DNA of 64,000 bases, taken from assembly GCF_900129645.1 (NCBI RefSeq), contig NZ_FSQZ01000001.1, positions 744,001 to 808,000 on the forward strand, read 5' to 3'. Each line of letters begins with the position of its first letter. Positions within the stretch are counted from its first letter, which is position 1. This document shows positions 43,611 to 52,265 of this stretch, piece after piece. The stretch comes from Acetomicrobium flavidum (lineage in GTDB: Bacteria; Synergistota; Synergistia; Synergistales; Acetomicrobiaceae). Both the position numbers and the translations under genes were made by a program. The notes under the pieces are model-generated. The model was not told the origin of the DNA. It ran no database searches and saw nothing but the letters and a program-made list of their open reading frames with translations.

Positions 43611-43686
43611 TGGTGAGCCGTGCAGGATTCGAACCTGCGACACCCGGATTAAAAGTCCGGTGCTCTGCCACCTGAGCTAACGGCCC
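43611..43686 (-). tRNA. tRNA-Lys (anticodon TTT)
   Basis: 76 bases with encoded CCA. Acceptor arms GGGCCGT/ACGGCTC pair with one G-T, D-arm TAGCTCAGGTGGCAGAGCA, anticodon loop CTTTTAA (anticodon TTT), T-arm GCAGGTTCGAATCCTGC, discriminator A. First of the three; a weak promoter-like TTGCTA / TATGGT pair lies in the 45 bases upstream. Confidence 0.97.
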
Positions 43687-43731
43687 CCATTTTAATTACC
43701 ATAAACCCCTCAACCGAGCAATAGCAAATTA

Positions 43732-45153
43732 TCACAGGTCGCAAGAATAGTCAACATCCCCTACCCATGTAGACAAAAATTTTTCTGCATCCTCGACCAA
43801 TTTTTTGCCCTCATTGATCTGACGCCTCACCTCAGCAAAAGAAGTACCGCCGTATGTATTGCGCCTTTCTACCGAAGAGCGGGGATTTAGGTTTGTGATC
43901 ATCTCCTCGTCGATCTGGGGGATAAGGTTGTACCACTCCGCCAAGCTCAAGTCCGAAAAACCCTTATTTTTGCTTAAGCACCACTTTACGGCCTTGCCAA
44001 CAAGCTCGTGAGCCCTTCTAAAGGGGATGCCCTTTAACACTAGGTATTCGGCTACATCCGTTGCAAAGATGAAGCCGTCGTCAAAAGCTTTTGATGCACC
44101 TTTAGCGTTTACCTCCACTCTCAAAATCAAAGGAGTCAGCACGTCAAGCATCCCGTGCAGGGTTTGCAATGTCCTCATCAGTCCGCGCTTGTCCTCTTGC
44201 AGGTCCCTGTCGTAGGCTAGGGGTATGCCCTTTAAAGTAACGGCGAGGTCAACGTAGCCGGCCAGGATCTGTCCGGTTTTGCCTCTAACCAGCTCTAGTA
44301 CATCAGGATTTTTTTTCTGCGGCATGATGCTTGAACCCGTGCAAAAGGCATCAGGAAGGTCCAATATACCGAACTCATCGCTGTTATATATTATCAAGTC
44401 CTCGGCCAGTCGGCTGCAATGCACGGCAAATAAAGATGCGAAGTGGTGAAAATCTGCTAAGTAATCCCGACTCGCTACGGAATCTATGCTGTTTTCCGTC
44501 GGCTTGCAGAAGCGGAGTAACTTGGCTGATAATTTGCGATCTAATGGAAGCGTAGAACCCGCCAGGGCCGCCGATCCCAAAGGACATTCGCTCAATGCCT
44601 CGAAGGCCGCCTTAAGGCGCAAGAAATCCCTGTTGAAAGCCCAAAAGTGCGACATCCAGTAATGCCCCATGCTGATAGGTTGGGCACGGCGCAGGTGGGT
44701 GTAACCTGGAACGACGAAATCGATATGGCTTTCGGCACGATCGAGCAAGGCCTCAAGAAAGGCCTTCAACTTGCTGCCTATCTGAATCAGCTGATCCCTT
44801 AAAAACAGCCGCAATGTCGTTGCTATCTGATCGTTGCGGCTCCTTCCAGTATGAAGCTTTTTGCCGACGTCACCCAGAAGTTCGGTAAGGCGAGCCTCTA
44901 CGTTCATGTGGACGTCTTCAAGCTCTATCTGCGGCTTTAGTTTCCCGCTTTTAACCTCTTCCAGCACCTGATCTAAGCCTCGGATGAGGGCGGCTTCCTC
45001 TTCAGCGCTTATCAAGCCAGCCGAGGCCAATGTCCTGACGTGAGCCTTGCTTCCCCTTATATCGGCCTCGGCCAGTTGCCAGTCCATATCCAGGGACTGG
45101 GTGAATTTTAGAACGACTTCAGCCGTGTCTTCACTAAACCTGCCCTTCCACAT
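43732..45153 (-). CDS. argH: argininosuccinate lyase
   Basis: Last step of arginine synthesis, releasing fumarate. A 473-residue member of the fumarase/aspartase superfamily: MWKGRFSEDTAEVV start, EDVHMNVEARLTELLGDVG, LHTGRSRNDQIATTLRLFLRD, YTHLRRAQPISMGHYWMSH, and the flexible signature loop TGSSIMPQKKNPDVLELVRG with the catalytic Ser. The start lies next to GGAG and about ten bases after GGGGGGT. It is four bases behind a Ppx/GppA gene. No argG is present in the window. Confidence 0.97.
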   Translation of the reverse strand: MWKGRFSEDTAEVVLKFTQSLDMDWQLAEADIRGSKAHVRTLASAGLISAEEEAALIRGLDQVLEEVKSGKLKPQIELEDVHMNVEARLTELLGDVGKKLHTGRSRNDQIATTLRLFLRDQLIQIGSKLKAFLEALLDRAESHIDFVVPGYTHLRRAQPISMGHYWMSHFWAFNRDFLRLKAAFEALSECPLGSAALAGSTLPLDRKLSAKLLRFCKPTENSIDSVASRDYLADFHHFASLFAVHCSRLAEDLIIYNSDEFGILDLPDAFCTGSSIMPQKKNPDVLELVRGKTGQILAGYVDLAVTLKGIPLAYDRDLQEDKRGLMRTLQTLHGMLDVLTPLILRVEVNAKGASKAFDDGFIFATDVAEYLVLKGIPFRRAHELVGKAVKWCLSKNKGFSDLSLAEWYNLIPQIDEEMITNLNPRSSVERRNTYGGTSFAEVRRQINEGKKLVEDAEKFLSTWVGDVDYSCDL

Positions 45154-45156
45154 CTC

Positions 45157-46095
45157 CTAATTTACCCCCCAACATATGCCCTTTACATCAACTGCATCCT
45201 TTTCGGTAACGGCATCGGCTAGCACTCCCCATAAAAGATCGCATTCGCTATGGGTATAGCGATCCGCGCCAAAAAACTCCAAGATCGCCGAGATAACACA
45301 AAGGCCGCTTACTATGATATCGGCCCTGGCGGGTTCAAGGCCTGTTAGATGTCTTCTAGCTTCCACATCCATTTGCTTCAAAAATTCAATCAGGCTTTCT
45401 ATATCTTTTTCTTCAATCCTAGTGGCATGCACCTTCGATGGATGGTAATTTTTAATTGGGATGCCCTTAAGGATCATTGCCGCCGTCGATGATGTGCCGC
45501 CAACGCCTATTATTTCCGCGACCTGCATCATCGAACCTTCCTTTAAAACCTCGCGCAATTTAGAACGTACATGGCTCTTAATGGCTACTGTATCTTCGTC
45601 AAACGATGCCTTTATCCTTATGGCTCCCAAAGGCAGGGAGACGTTAAAATTTTTGCAACACAGCTCCAAGCTCCCGCCCCCGAGGTCAAAGACCAAGGCG
45701 TCGTTCACATCCATCCCCAGCAGGGCACCTCTGTAACTGTAGAGGGCCTCCTGCCTGCCATCCAATATCCTAAGAGCAAGGCCGGTCTTTTTTTCTACGA
45801 TATCCGCTATTTCGTGGGCATTAGATGATGACCTCAGCGATTCCGTGGCAAAGATAACTCTGTTATTCAAAGGCACATGTAGGGCATCAAGCCTTTTCCA
45901 TGCTTCTTCTACAGTCAGCAGCGCCATGCTTAAGACATCTTCTTGTATCACGTATTCGCCATCCCTTAAACCTCGGCCCAGACGTATCGTCCAAATTCCC
46001 GAATCAAGGTAACATAGAAGCCCACTTGCCCTCTCAACTGCCAAAAACCTCAAAGAATTTGACCCTATATCCACAGTACCAAAGCGAGATGACAA
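45157..46095 (-). CDS. Ppx/GppA family phosphatase
   Basis: Actin-fold exopolyphosphatase / pppGpp phosphohydrolase family, 312 residues. N-terminal phosphate motif TVDIGSNSLRFLAVERASG, IFATESLRSSSNAHEIADIV, and the second phosphate motif [30 protein letters not shown] is the adenosine-type motif. It lacks the C-terminal HD domain of the long Ppx forms. It starts at TTG 46095 behind GAGGGGATAG. DUF501 and S1-domain genes lie upstream, a neighbourhood common in Firmicutes and Synergistota. Confidence 0.9.
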   Translation of the reverse strand: MSSRFGTVDIGSNSLRFLAVERASGLLCYLDSGIWTIRLGRGLRDGEYVIQEDVLSMALLTVEEAWKRLDALHVPLNNRVIFATESLRSSSNAHEIADIVEKKTGLALRILDGRQEALYSYRGALLGMDVNDALVFDLGGGSLELCCKNFNVSLPLGAIRIKASFDEDTVAIKSHVRSKLREVLKEGSMMQVAEIIGVGGTSSTAAMILKGIPIKNYHPSKVHATRIEEKDIESLIEFLKQMDVEARRHLTGLEPARADIIVSGLCVISAILEFFGADRYTHSECDLLWGVLADAVTEKDAVDVKGICWGVN

Positions 46096-46117
46096 CGCTA
46101 TCCCCTCACGTTTAAGG

Positions 46118-46630
46118 TCAATTTATGCAAAACCTGTCAGGTTCCTCGCATTCGACCGTCGACAAGCGCTCTTTGAGCCATGACTCTGCCGGGTGTTTGC
46201 GTAGCGCCAGCCACGAAGCCACCTGCAGATGGAGGCATTTGACGTTAAATTCGCTGCGACGGGCTATTCCGCCCACACCGGACAAACGCAGCCTGTCCAT
46301 CATGCCTTTCCTGGCCTTTTGCAAATATCGTCTTTCTCCTCGAGATAATAAAGCAAGCCTCAGCAAGGCGTGTTCTACGTTGAAATCAAGCCAATCTCTG
46401 TCATCTGCATTGTCCTTCATAAATTCCTCAAGCTGCTTTATACCCCCCAAGGCCTCCATCTGGCTGCACATCATCGCCAGAAAGGGACAAGACAGCCAAA
46501 AAGTCGTCGGGAAGGGTTTACCGCGAAAAAGGGGGACACACAGCAAAACCTGAGGCATCCCCCACCTGCAACGCCTAGCAATGCCCAGGGCAATCGCAGG
46601 CTCAAAGGATCTTCCCCTCATCTGATGCAT
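46118..46630 (-). CDS. DUF501 domain-containing protein
   Basis: About 170 residues. The segment IALGIARRCRWGMPQVLLCVP followed by GKPFPTTFWLSCPFLAMMCSQMEALGG in two parts is the DUF501 core (a small Arg/Cys-containing motif, then PFPT-WL-CP). Function unknown; the family is often next to Ppx/GppA and S1 or FtsB-like genes, as here. The frame is open to 46798, but the upstream part would pass through the hairpin at 46663-46702, so ATG 46630 (or 46621) is used. The ribosome-binding site is weak. Confidence 0.75.
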   Translation of the reverse strand: MHQMRGRSFEPAIALGIARRCRWGMPQVLLCVPLFRGKPFPTTFWLSCPFLAMMCSQMEALGGIKQLEEFMKDNADDRDWLDFNVEHALLRLALLSRGERRYLQKARKGMMDRLRLSGVGGIARRSEFNVKCLHLQVASWLALRKHPAESWLKERLSTVECEEPDRFCIN

Positions 46631-46662
46631 AAGAACACTGCTGTCCCTAGGCCGAAGTGGCC

Positions 46663-46702
46663 ATACATACAAAGGGGGCACATTGGCCCCCTTTGTATGT
46701 AT
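46663..46702. terminator. 17-bp stem-loop between the S1 gene and the DUF501 gene
   Basis: A perfect 17-bp inverted repeat (core ACATACAAAGGGGGC and complement) with a six-base loop starts just after the S1 gene. There is no T-tract on the minus strand; instead a second small stem (GGCC-ACTTC-GGCC) follows. It may attenuate or protect the mRNA between the two genes. Confidence 0.55.
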
Positions 46703-46718
46703 AAATCTGCACGATAAA

Positions 46719-47150
46719 TTATCTTTTGTTGCTGGCCTTACGCTTTCCGCTTTTTTTGGTATCGCCCAATTTTTGATACAGATCGGAGATCTTCTCATCG
46801 CTCAGCTTCATGAACTTCATGAGCTTCTTTTCGAAATCATCCTCGCCGTGCTGTTGGTGGGAAGATCTGACTTCACCATCGCCAGCAGCGGAAGAATGAA
46901 GCGCCTTAAGCGAAAGATCGATACGACCTCTCTCGTCGATCTTTATCACCTTAGCCTCAACTTCTTGTCCTAAGCTTAAAACATCTTCGACCTTCTTTAC
47001 ATACCCTTGAGCTATTTCGGATATATGTATCATTCCCCTTTGTCCATTCTCAAGCTTTACAAAAGCTCCATAGGGAGTTATCTTCTCCACCACACATTTA
47101 ACCACTTCATTGACCTTCACCGAGGTGGTCGTTTCTTGCCCGTTGCTCAT
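46719..47150 (-). CDS. S1 RNA-binding domain protein (YabR-like)
   Basis: A 143-residue protein with one S1 domain (about residues 10-85): NEVVKCVVEKITPYGAFVKLENGQRGMIHISEIAQGYV (in two blocks) and VKVIKIDERGRIDLSLKAL-type end. The C-terminal half is charged and disordered, ending in a Lys-rich tail. The family (YabR, general stress protein 13) associates with ribosomes or RNA, and details are unclear. It has its own promoter at 47214-47242 and is the first gene of the S1-DUF501-ppx-argH stretch. Confidence 0.88.
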   Translation of the reverse strand: MSNGQETTTSVKVNEVVKCVVEKITPYGAFVKLENGQRGMIHISEIAQGYVKKVEDVLSLGQEVEAKVIKIDERGRIDLSLKALHSSAAGDGEVRSSHQQHGEDDFEKKLMKFMKLSDEKISDLYQKLGDTKKSGKRKASNKR

Positions 47151-47213
47151 AAGATACCTTATACCTCCATTTGTTCGTTTTTTTAGATTCTCAGAAACTT
47201 TCTACGATGATAT

Positions 47214-47242
47214 ATGATAGCACAAACTACACCCTGTTTCGA
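47214..47242 (-). promoter_or_regulatory. promoter of the S1-domain gene
   Basis: On the minus strand TCGAAA (47242-47237), 17-base spacer, TATCAT (47219-47214), with the extended -10 TGC directly before it. It lies in the 99-base gap after the last gene of the motility operon. Confidence 0.6.
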
Positions 47243-47249
47243 TGCAGTC

Positions 47250-47858
47250 CTAACCACCTCCACCTATTTCGGGCTTCATGGGTACCCAAAGCCAAAACAC
47301 ATCCTCCCCTTTACTTTGTCCATCGAGCTTTCGACACAATAACAAACTATAAGGAACATCACTACCGCGTTCGTTTGAGTACCATACAAGTAATATGCCA
47401 TCTTTTTTGCTTAAGACCAATTTCACGACTTTGCTCCTAATTATAGGGCAAAATGCAGCAATGAGGATAGTCCCTTTCTCGCAAAATTTTCCCTTACTTG
47501 CGTAAACCGCTTTATTTGTCCTGGCTTGAGGCAGGGCCTTGCAGAGATTGACCTTCGAGCGGACCGAAGCAAGTTTATGTAATTTCACTTTTTTCAAATC
47601 TACGCCTCTCCACTCCAACATGGCTTTATTTACCTTAACATCATTGGCACACAAGCTTATGTTATATACCTTGAATACAACATCCTTGGGGAAGGACCAA
47701 TTTTCGGTTCTCACGCCGATATTTGGGTTCAATCGTTTAATTGCCACTTCAAAACCGGCATCCTTAACCTCCACAAGATGGCCTGCTAGCGGAATAGAGC
47801 AAACTTTGATCCTGCCAAACAAGAGGCGTTTTATGCGGTCCATAAAGCGTTCGTCCAT
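47250..47858 (-). CDS. unknown protein, last gene of the motility operon
   Basis: Not recognised. A 202-residue soluble, basic protein with mostly beta-type alternation (VCSIPLAGHLVEVKDAGFEVAI, KVVKLVLSKKDGILLVWYSNE), six cysteines and no signal peptide or membrane segment. The C-terminus ends KPEIGGGG. The ATG overlaps the preceding stop as TAATG. It is transcribed with fliA, fapA and the two genes before it, so a motility-related role is possible. Confidence 0.65.
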   Translation of the reverse strand: MDERFMDRIKRLLFGRIKVCSIPLAGHLVEVKDAGFEVAIKRLNPNIGVRTENWSFPKDVVFKVYNISLCANDVKVNKAMLEWRGVDLKKVKLHKLASVRSKVNLCKALPQARTNKAVYASKGKFCEKGTILIAAFCPIIRSKVVKLVLSKKDGILLVWYSNERGSDVPYSLLLCRKLDGQSKGEDVFWLWVPMKPEIGGGG

Positions 47859-48436
47859 TAGCTTTCCTCTATAACTACGTCCAATGCCTTTATTATTCGT
47901 TGAAATGGTTCGAGCAAGTCCATGTAACAGGCGGCTTCCTCTAGGATGTGCAAGACGGCTTCGATTTCCGTTTCCTGAAAGGAAAACCCAAAATGCACTC
48001 TGATAGGGGGACCGACCTCTTCTGCCTGTAAGAGCAAGCTTTCGCCGTCAGGCAACCGTTCAAAGGCACCCCTGCTTTCTAAGGGCGAACCGGCATATCG
48101 CTCTATTGAGATTACGTAGGTCTTTAGCAGCGAGCGAGCCGGTCCAATCAGCGACGGATCCTGGCAAATCAAAACTTCGGGCTTCTTTTCGATGGATTTA
48201 ATCAAATTCTGGAGAATCAATTCCTCTTTAAGATAGGCTTCTAAGGCATTCCCGTACAATACCTTCTCCAGCTTGCTGGGCCTTATGGGATCTACATACT
48301 TGAACTCAACGGGGATACCCCTGAGGTCTGTCATCATTGCTGCACCGGTATAAATATCTTTATCACTCTGGGACGAGACATACAAATAACCGATAAAAAG
48401 ATCTTTCTTTAACGATTGTCCGTAAAATTTAGGCAT
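47858..48436 (-). CDS. unknown protein of the motility operon
   Basis: Not recognised. 192 residues, no signal peptide. It contains KKDLFIGYLYVSSQSDKDIYTGAAMMTDLRG in pieces, SIEKKPEVLICQDPSLIGPARSLL and an acidic helical C-terminus. The start overlaps the end of the preceding gene by eight bases, and its stop is coupled (TAATG) to the next. Lying downstream of fapA and fliA, it is part of the operon, but no function can be given. Confidence 0.65.
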   Translation of the reverse strand: MPKFYGQSLKKDLFIGYLYVSSQSDKDIYTGAAMMTDLRGIPVEFKYVDPIRPSKLEKVLYGNALEAYLKEELILQNLIKSIEKKPEVLICQDPSLIGPARSLLKTYVISIERYAGSPLESRGAFERLPDGESLLLQAEEVGPPIRVHFGFSFQETEIEAVLHILEEAACYMDLLEPFQRIIKALDVVIEES

Positions 48437-48740
48437 AAATATCCAATCCCTCGTGTTTTTCTTCAGAATTTACGCCCGCATCAGCGTTAGCCAATTGACT
48501 TCTGCGTTTCTTTTTGCCGGAGAAATTTCCCTTTTTAGGGGAGTTGCGATCGTCAGCGGCCAATTTATTTGTTGCCGGAGTATTTTCCTTGCGCTTAACT
48601 TGAGACTGGTCGCGCTCTGCTGCCTCAATTGCCTCCTGTCTCATGGCAAACTGCGACGCCGAGGAAGCTGCATCCTTCGATAGAAGATCTTCCTGTCCCG
48701 CTTTTAACATCGTTATCTGCCACTGAATCGGACGCAACAT
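48429..48740 (-). CDS. small hydrophilic protein of the motility operon
   Basis: Not recognised. 103 residues, Ala/Lys/Glu/Asn-rich and probably disordered (KRKENTPATNKLAADDRNSPKKG, in part). It begins MLRPIQWQITMLKAG. It lies 14 bases after fapA and overlaps the next gene by eight bases. The length and composition could suit a small chaperone or adaptor; that is a guess. Confidence 0.6.
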   Translation of the reverse strand: MLRPIQWQITMLKAGQEDLLSKDAASSASQFAMRQEAIEAAERDQSQVKRKENTPATNKLAADDRNSPKKGNFSGKKKRRSQLANADAGVNSEEKHEGLDIYA

Positions 48741-48754
48741 GACGCCTCACCACA

Positions 48755-50347
48755 TTAAAAATAAGGTGAAAACTTAATCTCTCCCTTATCGTAATAAAAT
48801 GTCACGTATTCCATTTTCTCTTTAACCATATAAATGACACCACGCATATTTATTATGACACCCGGATAGCATACACCCTTAACCTTTACTCTGCACGCCT
48901 CATTTATCTTTGCTACCTCTTGCTCCAGTTTCTGCCTTTGTGCCTCGTAAAATTCCAAGTTATACTGCAACTGTAACTTCATCTTAGACAATTGCAACAT
49001 TAATGCTTTTTTAGGCTGATCGATCTTGCCTTGGGCTTCAAGCTTTCTTATGTAGTTGAGGTTATTCTCAATGCTATTAAGCTTCTCTCTAAAATCCTCC
49101 AGCTTTTCCAAGATTGACTTTAGTTCTTGTTGTAACGACGGCACAACCCCTACCTGAATCTCGGTCCTTGTTCCAATTTCGTTTCCAAGAGTGACACAGG
49201 ATATCTCAAAACCGGCAGATGAGCTTCCTCCAACTATAATGCCCTTCCTTCCGCCCATGACCGTTATCTTCTCCGTGGCCATGACGGTGCTGTGCATGAT
49301 TGATCTTTCCACTATGACATTGCTGTTGCTTTTAACATAAGCCTGATCTATAAATAACGCCATTATATCTGACTCTGCCTCTATGCTAGCCTTGCCCATC
49401 CCCCTTATTCCGCCGCGAATCATCACTTTGCCCCCGGCCCGCAACGTAGCGGCTTCCACTACACCGCCAACCTGAATATCGGACCCCGCAACCACACTGA
49501 AACCATCGCGTATCGACCCTTTAATTACAACGCTTCCTATAAAATTTATGTTTCCAACTCCATAATCCACATCTCCATCGACTTCGTAAACCGGCATCAC
49601 GTGCAGTTTCCCATCTTTAGGCACCAGATTGCCATCGATTGTGGCAATCAGTTTTAATCCATCTTCCGATATTTCCGTATTACTGCCTTTAGGGAGACTT
49701 TTATCCCTTGCTTGTCTCGCCTTTATGGGCTTACCTAAGACATTTATGCCGTCCCGGCCTTCCTTCGGAGGCGTCTTTTCAGCCAATACTTGACCCTTTA
49801 AGACGTTGATGACAGCACCCAGCTCCCTTAAATCCACTCTGGCAACGTTTGGATCTTCAATTTTTGGTTTTAACCTTTCCACATCAACTTTTAGAGCTAT
49901 TACGGCGTCCTCGCCGTTTACCGGCTTTATCCCCTCCGCAACCACTATCCATTGATGCCCCAATTTTTCCGAGCATATCCTTTCCAAGACACCTTCCTTG
50001 ATGCCGAAAACTACACCTCTCTTCTTTAGCTCTGCTTCCAAATCCTGGGGGGATGGCCAATTTCTTTCGTCCAGCGGAGGAATTATATGAATCGAGGCAG
50101 TAAGACCATCTTCGGATATTTCGACCTCAATTAAAGCTTCCCTGGCGCTGGGAGGGACTTGATCTGAAACCTTAACTATCTCACCTCTCCGTTGGTCTAT
50201 GATCTCTTCAATGAGGCCCTCTTCAACGTCTATACCCTGACGTTTAAGGTAGCCTATTATCTCAATTTTGCCAACTTCGATATCAGGCTTTACCTCTAAG
50301 TATACACCGTCTTCACGCACATAGACCGAAAAGGGCCGAGAGTCCAC
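48755..50347 (-). CDS. FapA family protein (DUF342)
   Basis: A 530-residue FapA/DUF342 protein. The N-terminal part (to about 170) is alpha/beta. The middle is a right-handed beta helix rich in Gly-Ile repeats (VDYGVGNINFIGSVVIKGSIRDGFSVVAG in pieces, GGVVEAATLRAGGKVMIRGGIRG). A coiled coil (about 405-480, ending in QRQKLEQEVAKINEACRV) precedes a short end domain. DUF342 proteins are commonly encoded beside fliA/che genes; some influence motility or polar localisation. Confidence 0.88.
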   Translation of the reverse strand: MDSRPFSVYVREDGVYLEVKPDIEVGKIEIIGYLKRQGIDVEEGLIEEIIDQRRGEIVKVSDQVPPSAREALIEVEISEDGLTASIHIIPPLDERNWPSPQDLEAELKKRGVVFGIKEGVLERICSEKLGHQWIVVAEGIKPVNGEDAVIALKVDVERLKPKIEDPNVARVDLRELGAVINVLKGQVLAEKTPPKEGRDGINVLGKPIKARQARDKSLPKGSNTEISEDGLKLIATIDGNLVPKDGKLHVMPVYEVDGDVDYGVGNINFIGSVVIKGSIRDGFSVVAGSDIQVGGVVEAATLRAGGKVMIRGGIRGMGKASIEAESDIMALFIDQAYVKSNSNVIVERSIMHSTVMATEKITVMGGRKGIIVGGSSSAGFEISCVTLGNEIGTRTEIQVGVVPSLQQELKSILEKLEDFREKLNSIENNLNYIRKLEAQGKIDQPKKALMLQLSKMKLQLQYNLEFYEAQRQKLEQEVAKINEACRVKVKGVCYPGVIINMRGVIYMVKEKMEYVTFYYDKGEIKFSPYF

Positions 50348-50367
50348 CTCTTTTTCACCTCACGCAC

Positions 50368-51141
50368 TCATATAATTTTTTGGTCCTCCGTCTTGAGCAT
50401 CACCTTCAATGAAGTCAAAGCTTTGCCGTGAATTTGAGATACCCTTGATTCAGTGACGCCAAGTGCCTCGCCAATCTCCTTAAAGGTGAGTCCTTCGTAA
50501 TAATAAAGCGATAATACCAGCTTTTCTTTTTGAGGCAATTTTTCCAGAGCACTCTTCAACTTCTCATGTTCATCGTTGCTCTCCGCCACTTCCTCCGGGC
50601 TGGGCGAGGAGTCAGGTATCAGCGCTCCCCTTTCAACTTCTCCTTCTTCCAAGGAAATTACCTCATCGAGAGAGATTACAAAACTGCGACTCATGAGCTC
50701 GTAAAGCTCCTTCAATTCTTTTTCGTCCATTCCAAGCTTTTTCATTAGTTCTTCATCGTCAATCTTGTTTCCCTGTTCCGCCAAGATTTCAATGGCCTTT
50801 TCCAGGCGCTGAATTTTATCGCGAGCGCTTCTCGAAAACCAATCATATCGCCTTAGCTCGTCAAGGATAGCTCCCCGAATTCGCGGAAAGGCAAAGGTAT
50901 TAAATGATACCCCGCGGGAAGGATCATATCTATCGATGGCATCCAATAACCCCATCACGCCAAAGCTCAGAAGGTCGTCCTGGCTTAGGCCTACCGGTAT
51001 CACTACCGACATCCTATTGGCCACATAACGAACCAATGGAAGGTGGATGCGAACAATTTCTTCCTTTAGCTCGCCTGATTTGGTAGCAATATATTGTTGC
51101 CAAATTTTATCCACGGCTTCCCTTGTTGGCCTTTTGGTCAA
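50368..51141 (-). CDS. fliA: flagellar sigma factor FliA (sigma-28/SigD)
   Basis: A 257-residue sigma factor for late flagellar and chemotaxis genes. Region 2: YVANRMSVVIPVGLSQDDLLSFGVMGLLDAIDRYDPSRG in two parts, then FNTFAFPRIRGAILDELRRYDW. Region 3: SARDKIQRLEKAIEILAEQGN. Region 4: LVLSLYYYEGLTFKEIGEALGVTESRVSQIHGKAL in parts. Position after cheD and before fapA matches SigD operons of Firmicutes. No flgM is in the window. Confidence 0.95.
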   Translation of the reverse strand: MTKRPTREAVDKIWQQYIATKSGELKEEIVRIHLPLVRYVANRMSVVIPVGLSQDDLLSFGVMGLLDAIDRYDPSRGVSFNTFAFPRIRGAILDELRRYDWFSRSARDKIQRLEKAIEILAEQGNKIDDEELMKKLGMDEKELKELYELMSRSFVISLDEVISLEEGEVERGALIPDSSPSPEEVAESNDEHEKLKSALEKLPQKEKLVLSLYYYEGLTFKEIGEALGVTESRVSQIHGKALTSLKVMLKTEDQKII

Positions 51142-51146
51142 TATTT

Positions 51147-52196
51147 TTACCTCCTGAAAACAAAAAATAACACAAAAAACCCAATCAACATAATCAATGT
51201 TAGAAAGACGAAGAAATATAAGGACTTTTTCCGCTGATTCGCCTTCTCCATAGTCCTAACCTTTAACTCTCCAGAGCTCTTGAATACACCTTCTATACCA
51301 TCTGATATAAAAAGTCGCACCATATAGGCACCGCTTGGCAATTGCTGCACGGATTTTACTTTAAAGACAGGCATTAATTTATTTGTCGCAAACAATCTAT
51401 TCATGAATTTCCCAAGAGGATAAGAGGAAGCGATCGACACCTCGATCTCATCGTTTTCCCTCAAGTCAGCTACAGCTTTACCTTTGATTACATCCAATCT
51501 CGGCACACACGCTAAAGTAACGCTCTTGACAGCCTGCTGTAAATTTTCTTGCCCCTCTTGCCCTTGAGGAATTCCTTCCTCTGCACTTTTCCCAGCAACT
51601 GGTGATAACTTATATCTTATTTGATTAAATTTCTCAATATCTATATCTAGTACTAAAGCGGATCTAAAAGTATTAGCAATCGCCTGTGATAGCGACTTTT
51701 GCAATTCAGCCAAGCTAAGGTTCGAGGTAAAAAGTCTATTCAAAGTCGTATTGGTAAAAAAATTGTACAACAGATCTTCGAACCTCCGTTGAGCCTGCTT
51801 ATATTTTACATTTTCAAGTTTGCATATATATGAAAATACAGATTCCCATGTTGCCTTGATATCAAAGCTTTGAGATAGACTTTCAAAATCCACCCAGCTT
51901 TTTAGGACTAAAATATCACCAGTAACTCCTTGGGCCACTAGGCAAAAGGCACCATTCAAGTCGCCTTGTCTTTTTGACTGAAATTTACCCTTAATCGCCA
52001 TGTAGCAAGGAGCAACATCTTTTATTATATCTATTAATTTTTCCAAATCGCCCTTACTATGCTCAAATATGGATTTGATATCCTCTACCGAAATGCCGGT
52101 CTGATCGGAAAGAAGTTGAACCATGTTAACATCAACCGAGCTCTCCTTTACTTCTTCTTTCAGTTTAAATTTGTCGTTTTTCTCTGCCTCCTTCAA
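51147..52196 (-). CDS. unknown C-terminally membrane-anchored protein between cheD and fliA
   Basis: Not recognised. 349 residues, charged N-terminus, no signal peptide. A helical region (VEDIKSIFEHSKGDLEKLIDIIKD) is followed by a central domain and a C-terminal beta-type domain (VSIASSYPLGKFMNRLF, GAYMVRLFISDGIEGVFKSSGELKVRT). The end is a single membrane segment (SLYFFVFLTLIMLIGFFVLFFVF) followed by RR, a tail-anchor arrangement facing the cytoplasm. The TTG start follows GGGAG by about ten bases. Place in the operon suggests a flagellar or chemotaxis role. Confidence 0.7.
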   Translation of the reverse strand: MKEAEKNDKFKLKEEVKESSVDVNMVQLLSDQTGISVEDIKSIFEHSKGDLEKLIDIIKDVAPCYMAIKGKFQSKRQGDLNGAFCLVAQGVTGDILVLKSWVDFESLSQSFDIKATWESVFSYICKLENVKYKQAQRRFEDLLYNFFTNTTLNRLFTSNLSLAELQKSLSQAIANTFRSALVLDIDIEKFNQIRYKLSPVAGKSAEEGIPQGQEGQENLQQAVKSVTLACVPRLDVIKGKAVADLRENDEIEVSIASSYPLGKFMNRLFATNKLMPVFKVKSVQQLPSGAYMVRLFISDGIEGVFKSSGELKVRTMEKANQRKKSLYFFVFLTLIMLIGFFVLFFVFRR

Positions 52197-52265
52197 TTTA
52201 GTCTAGCTCCCTTCAATATTACCTTTATCCTGTATTTCCTATTATAAAGATTTGATGCTGTATAT

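Noticed and set aside
43687-43731. Promoter for the tRNA cluster
   Set aside because: TTGCTA/TATGGT-like hexamers exist but the match is too poor to list as a feature.
46631-46798. 56-codon extension of the DUF501 gene
   Set aside because: It would run through a perfect hairpin and into the S1 gene; no family similarity in this part.
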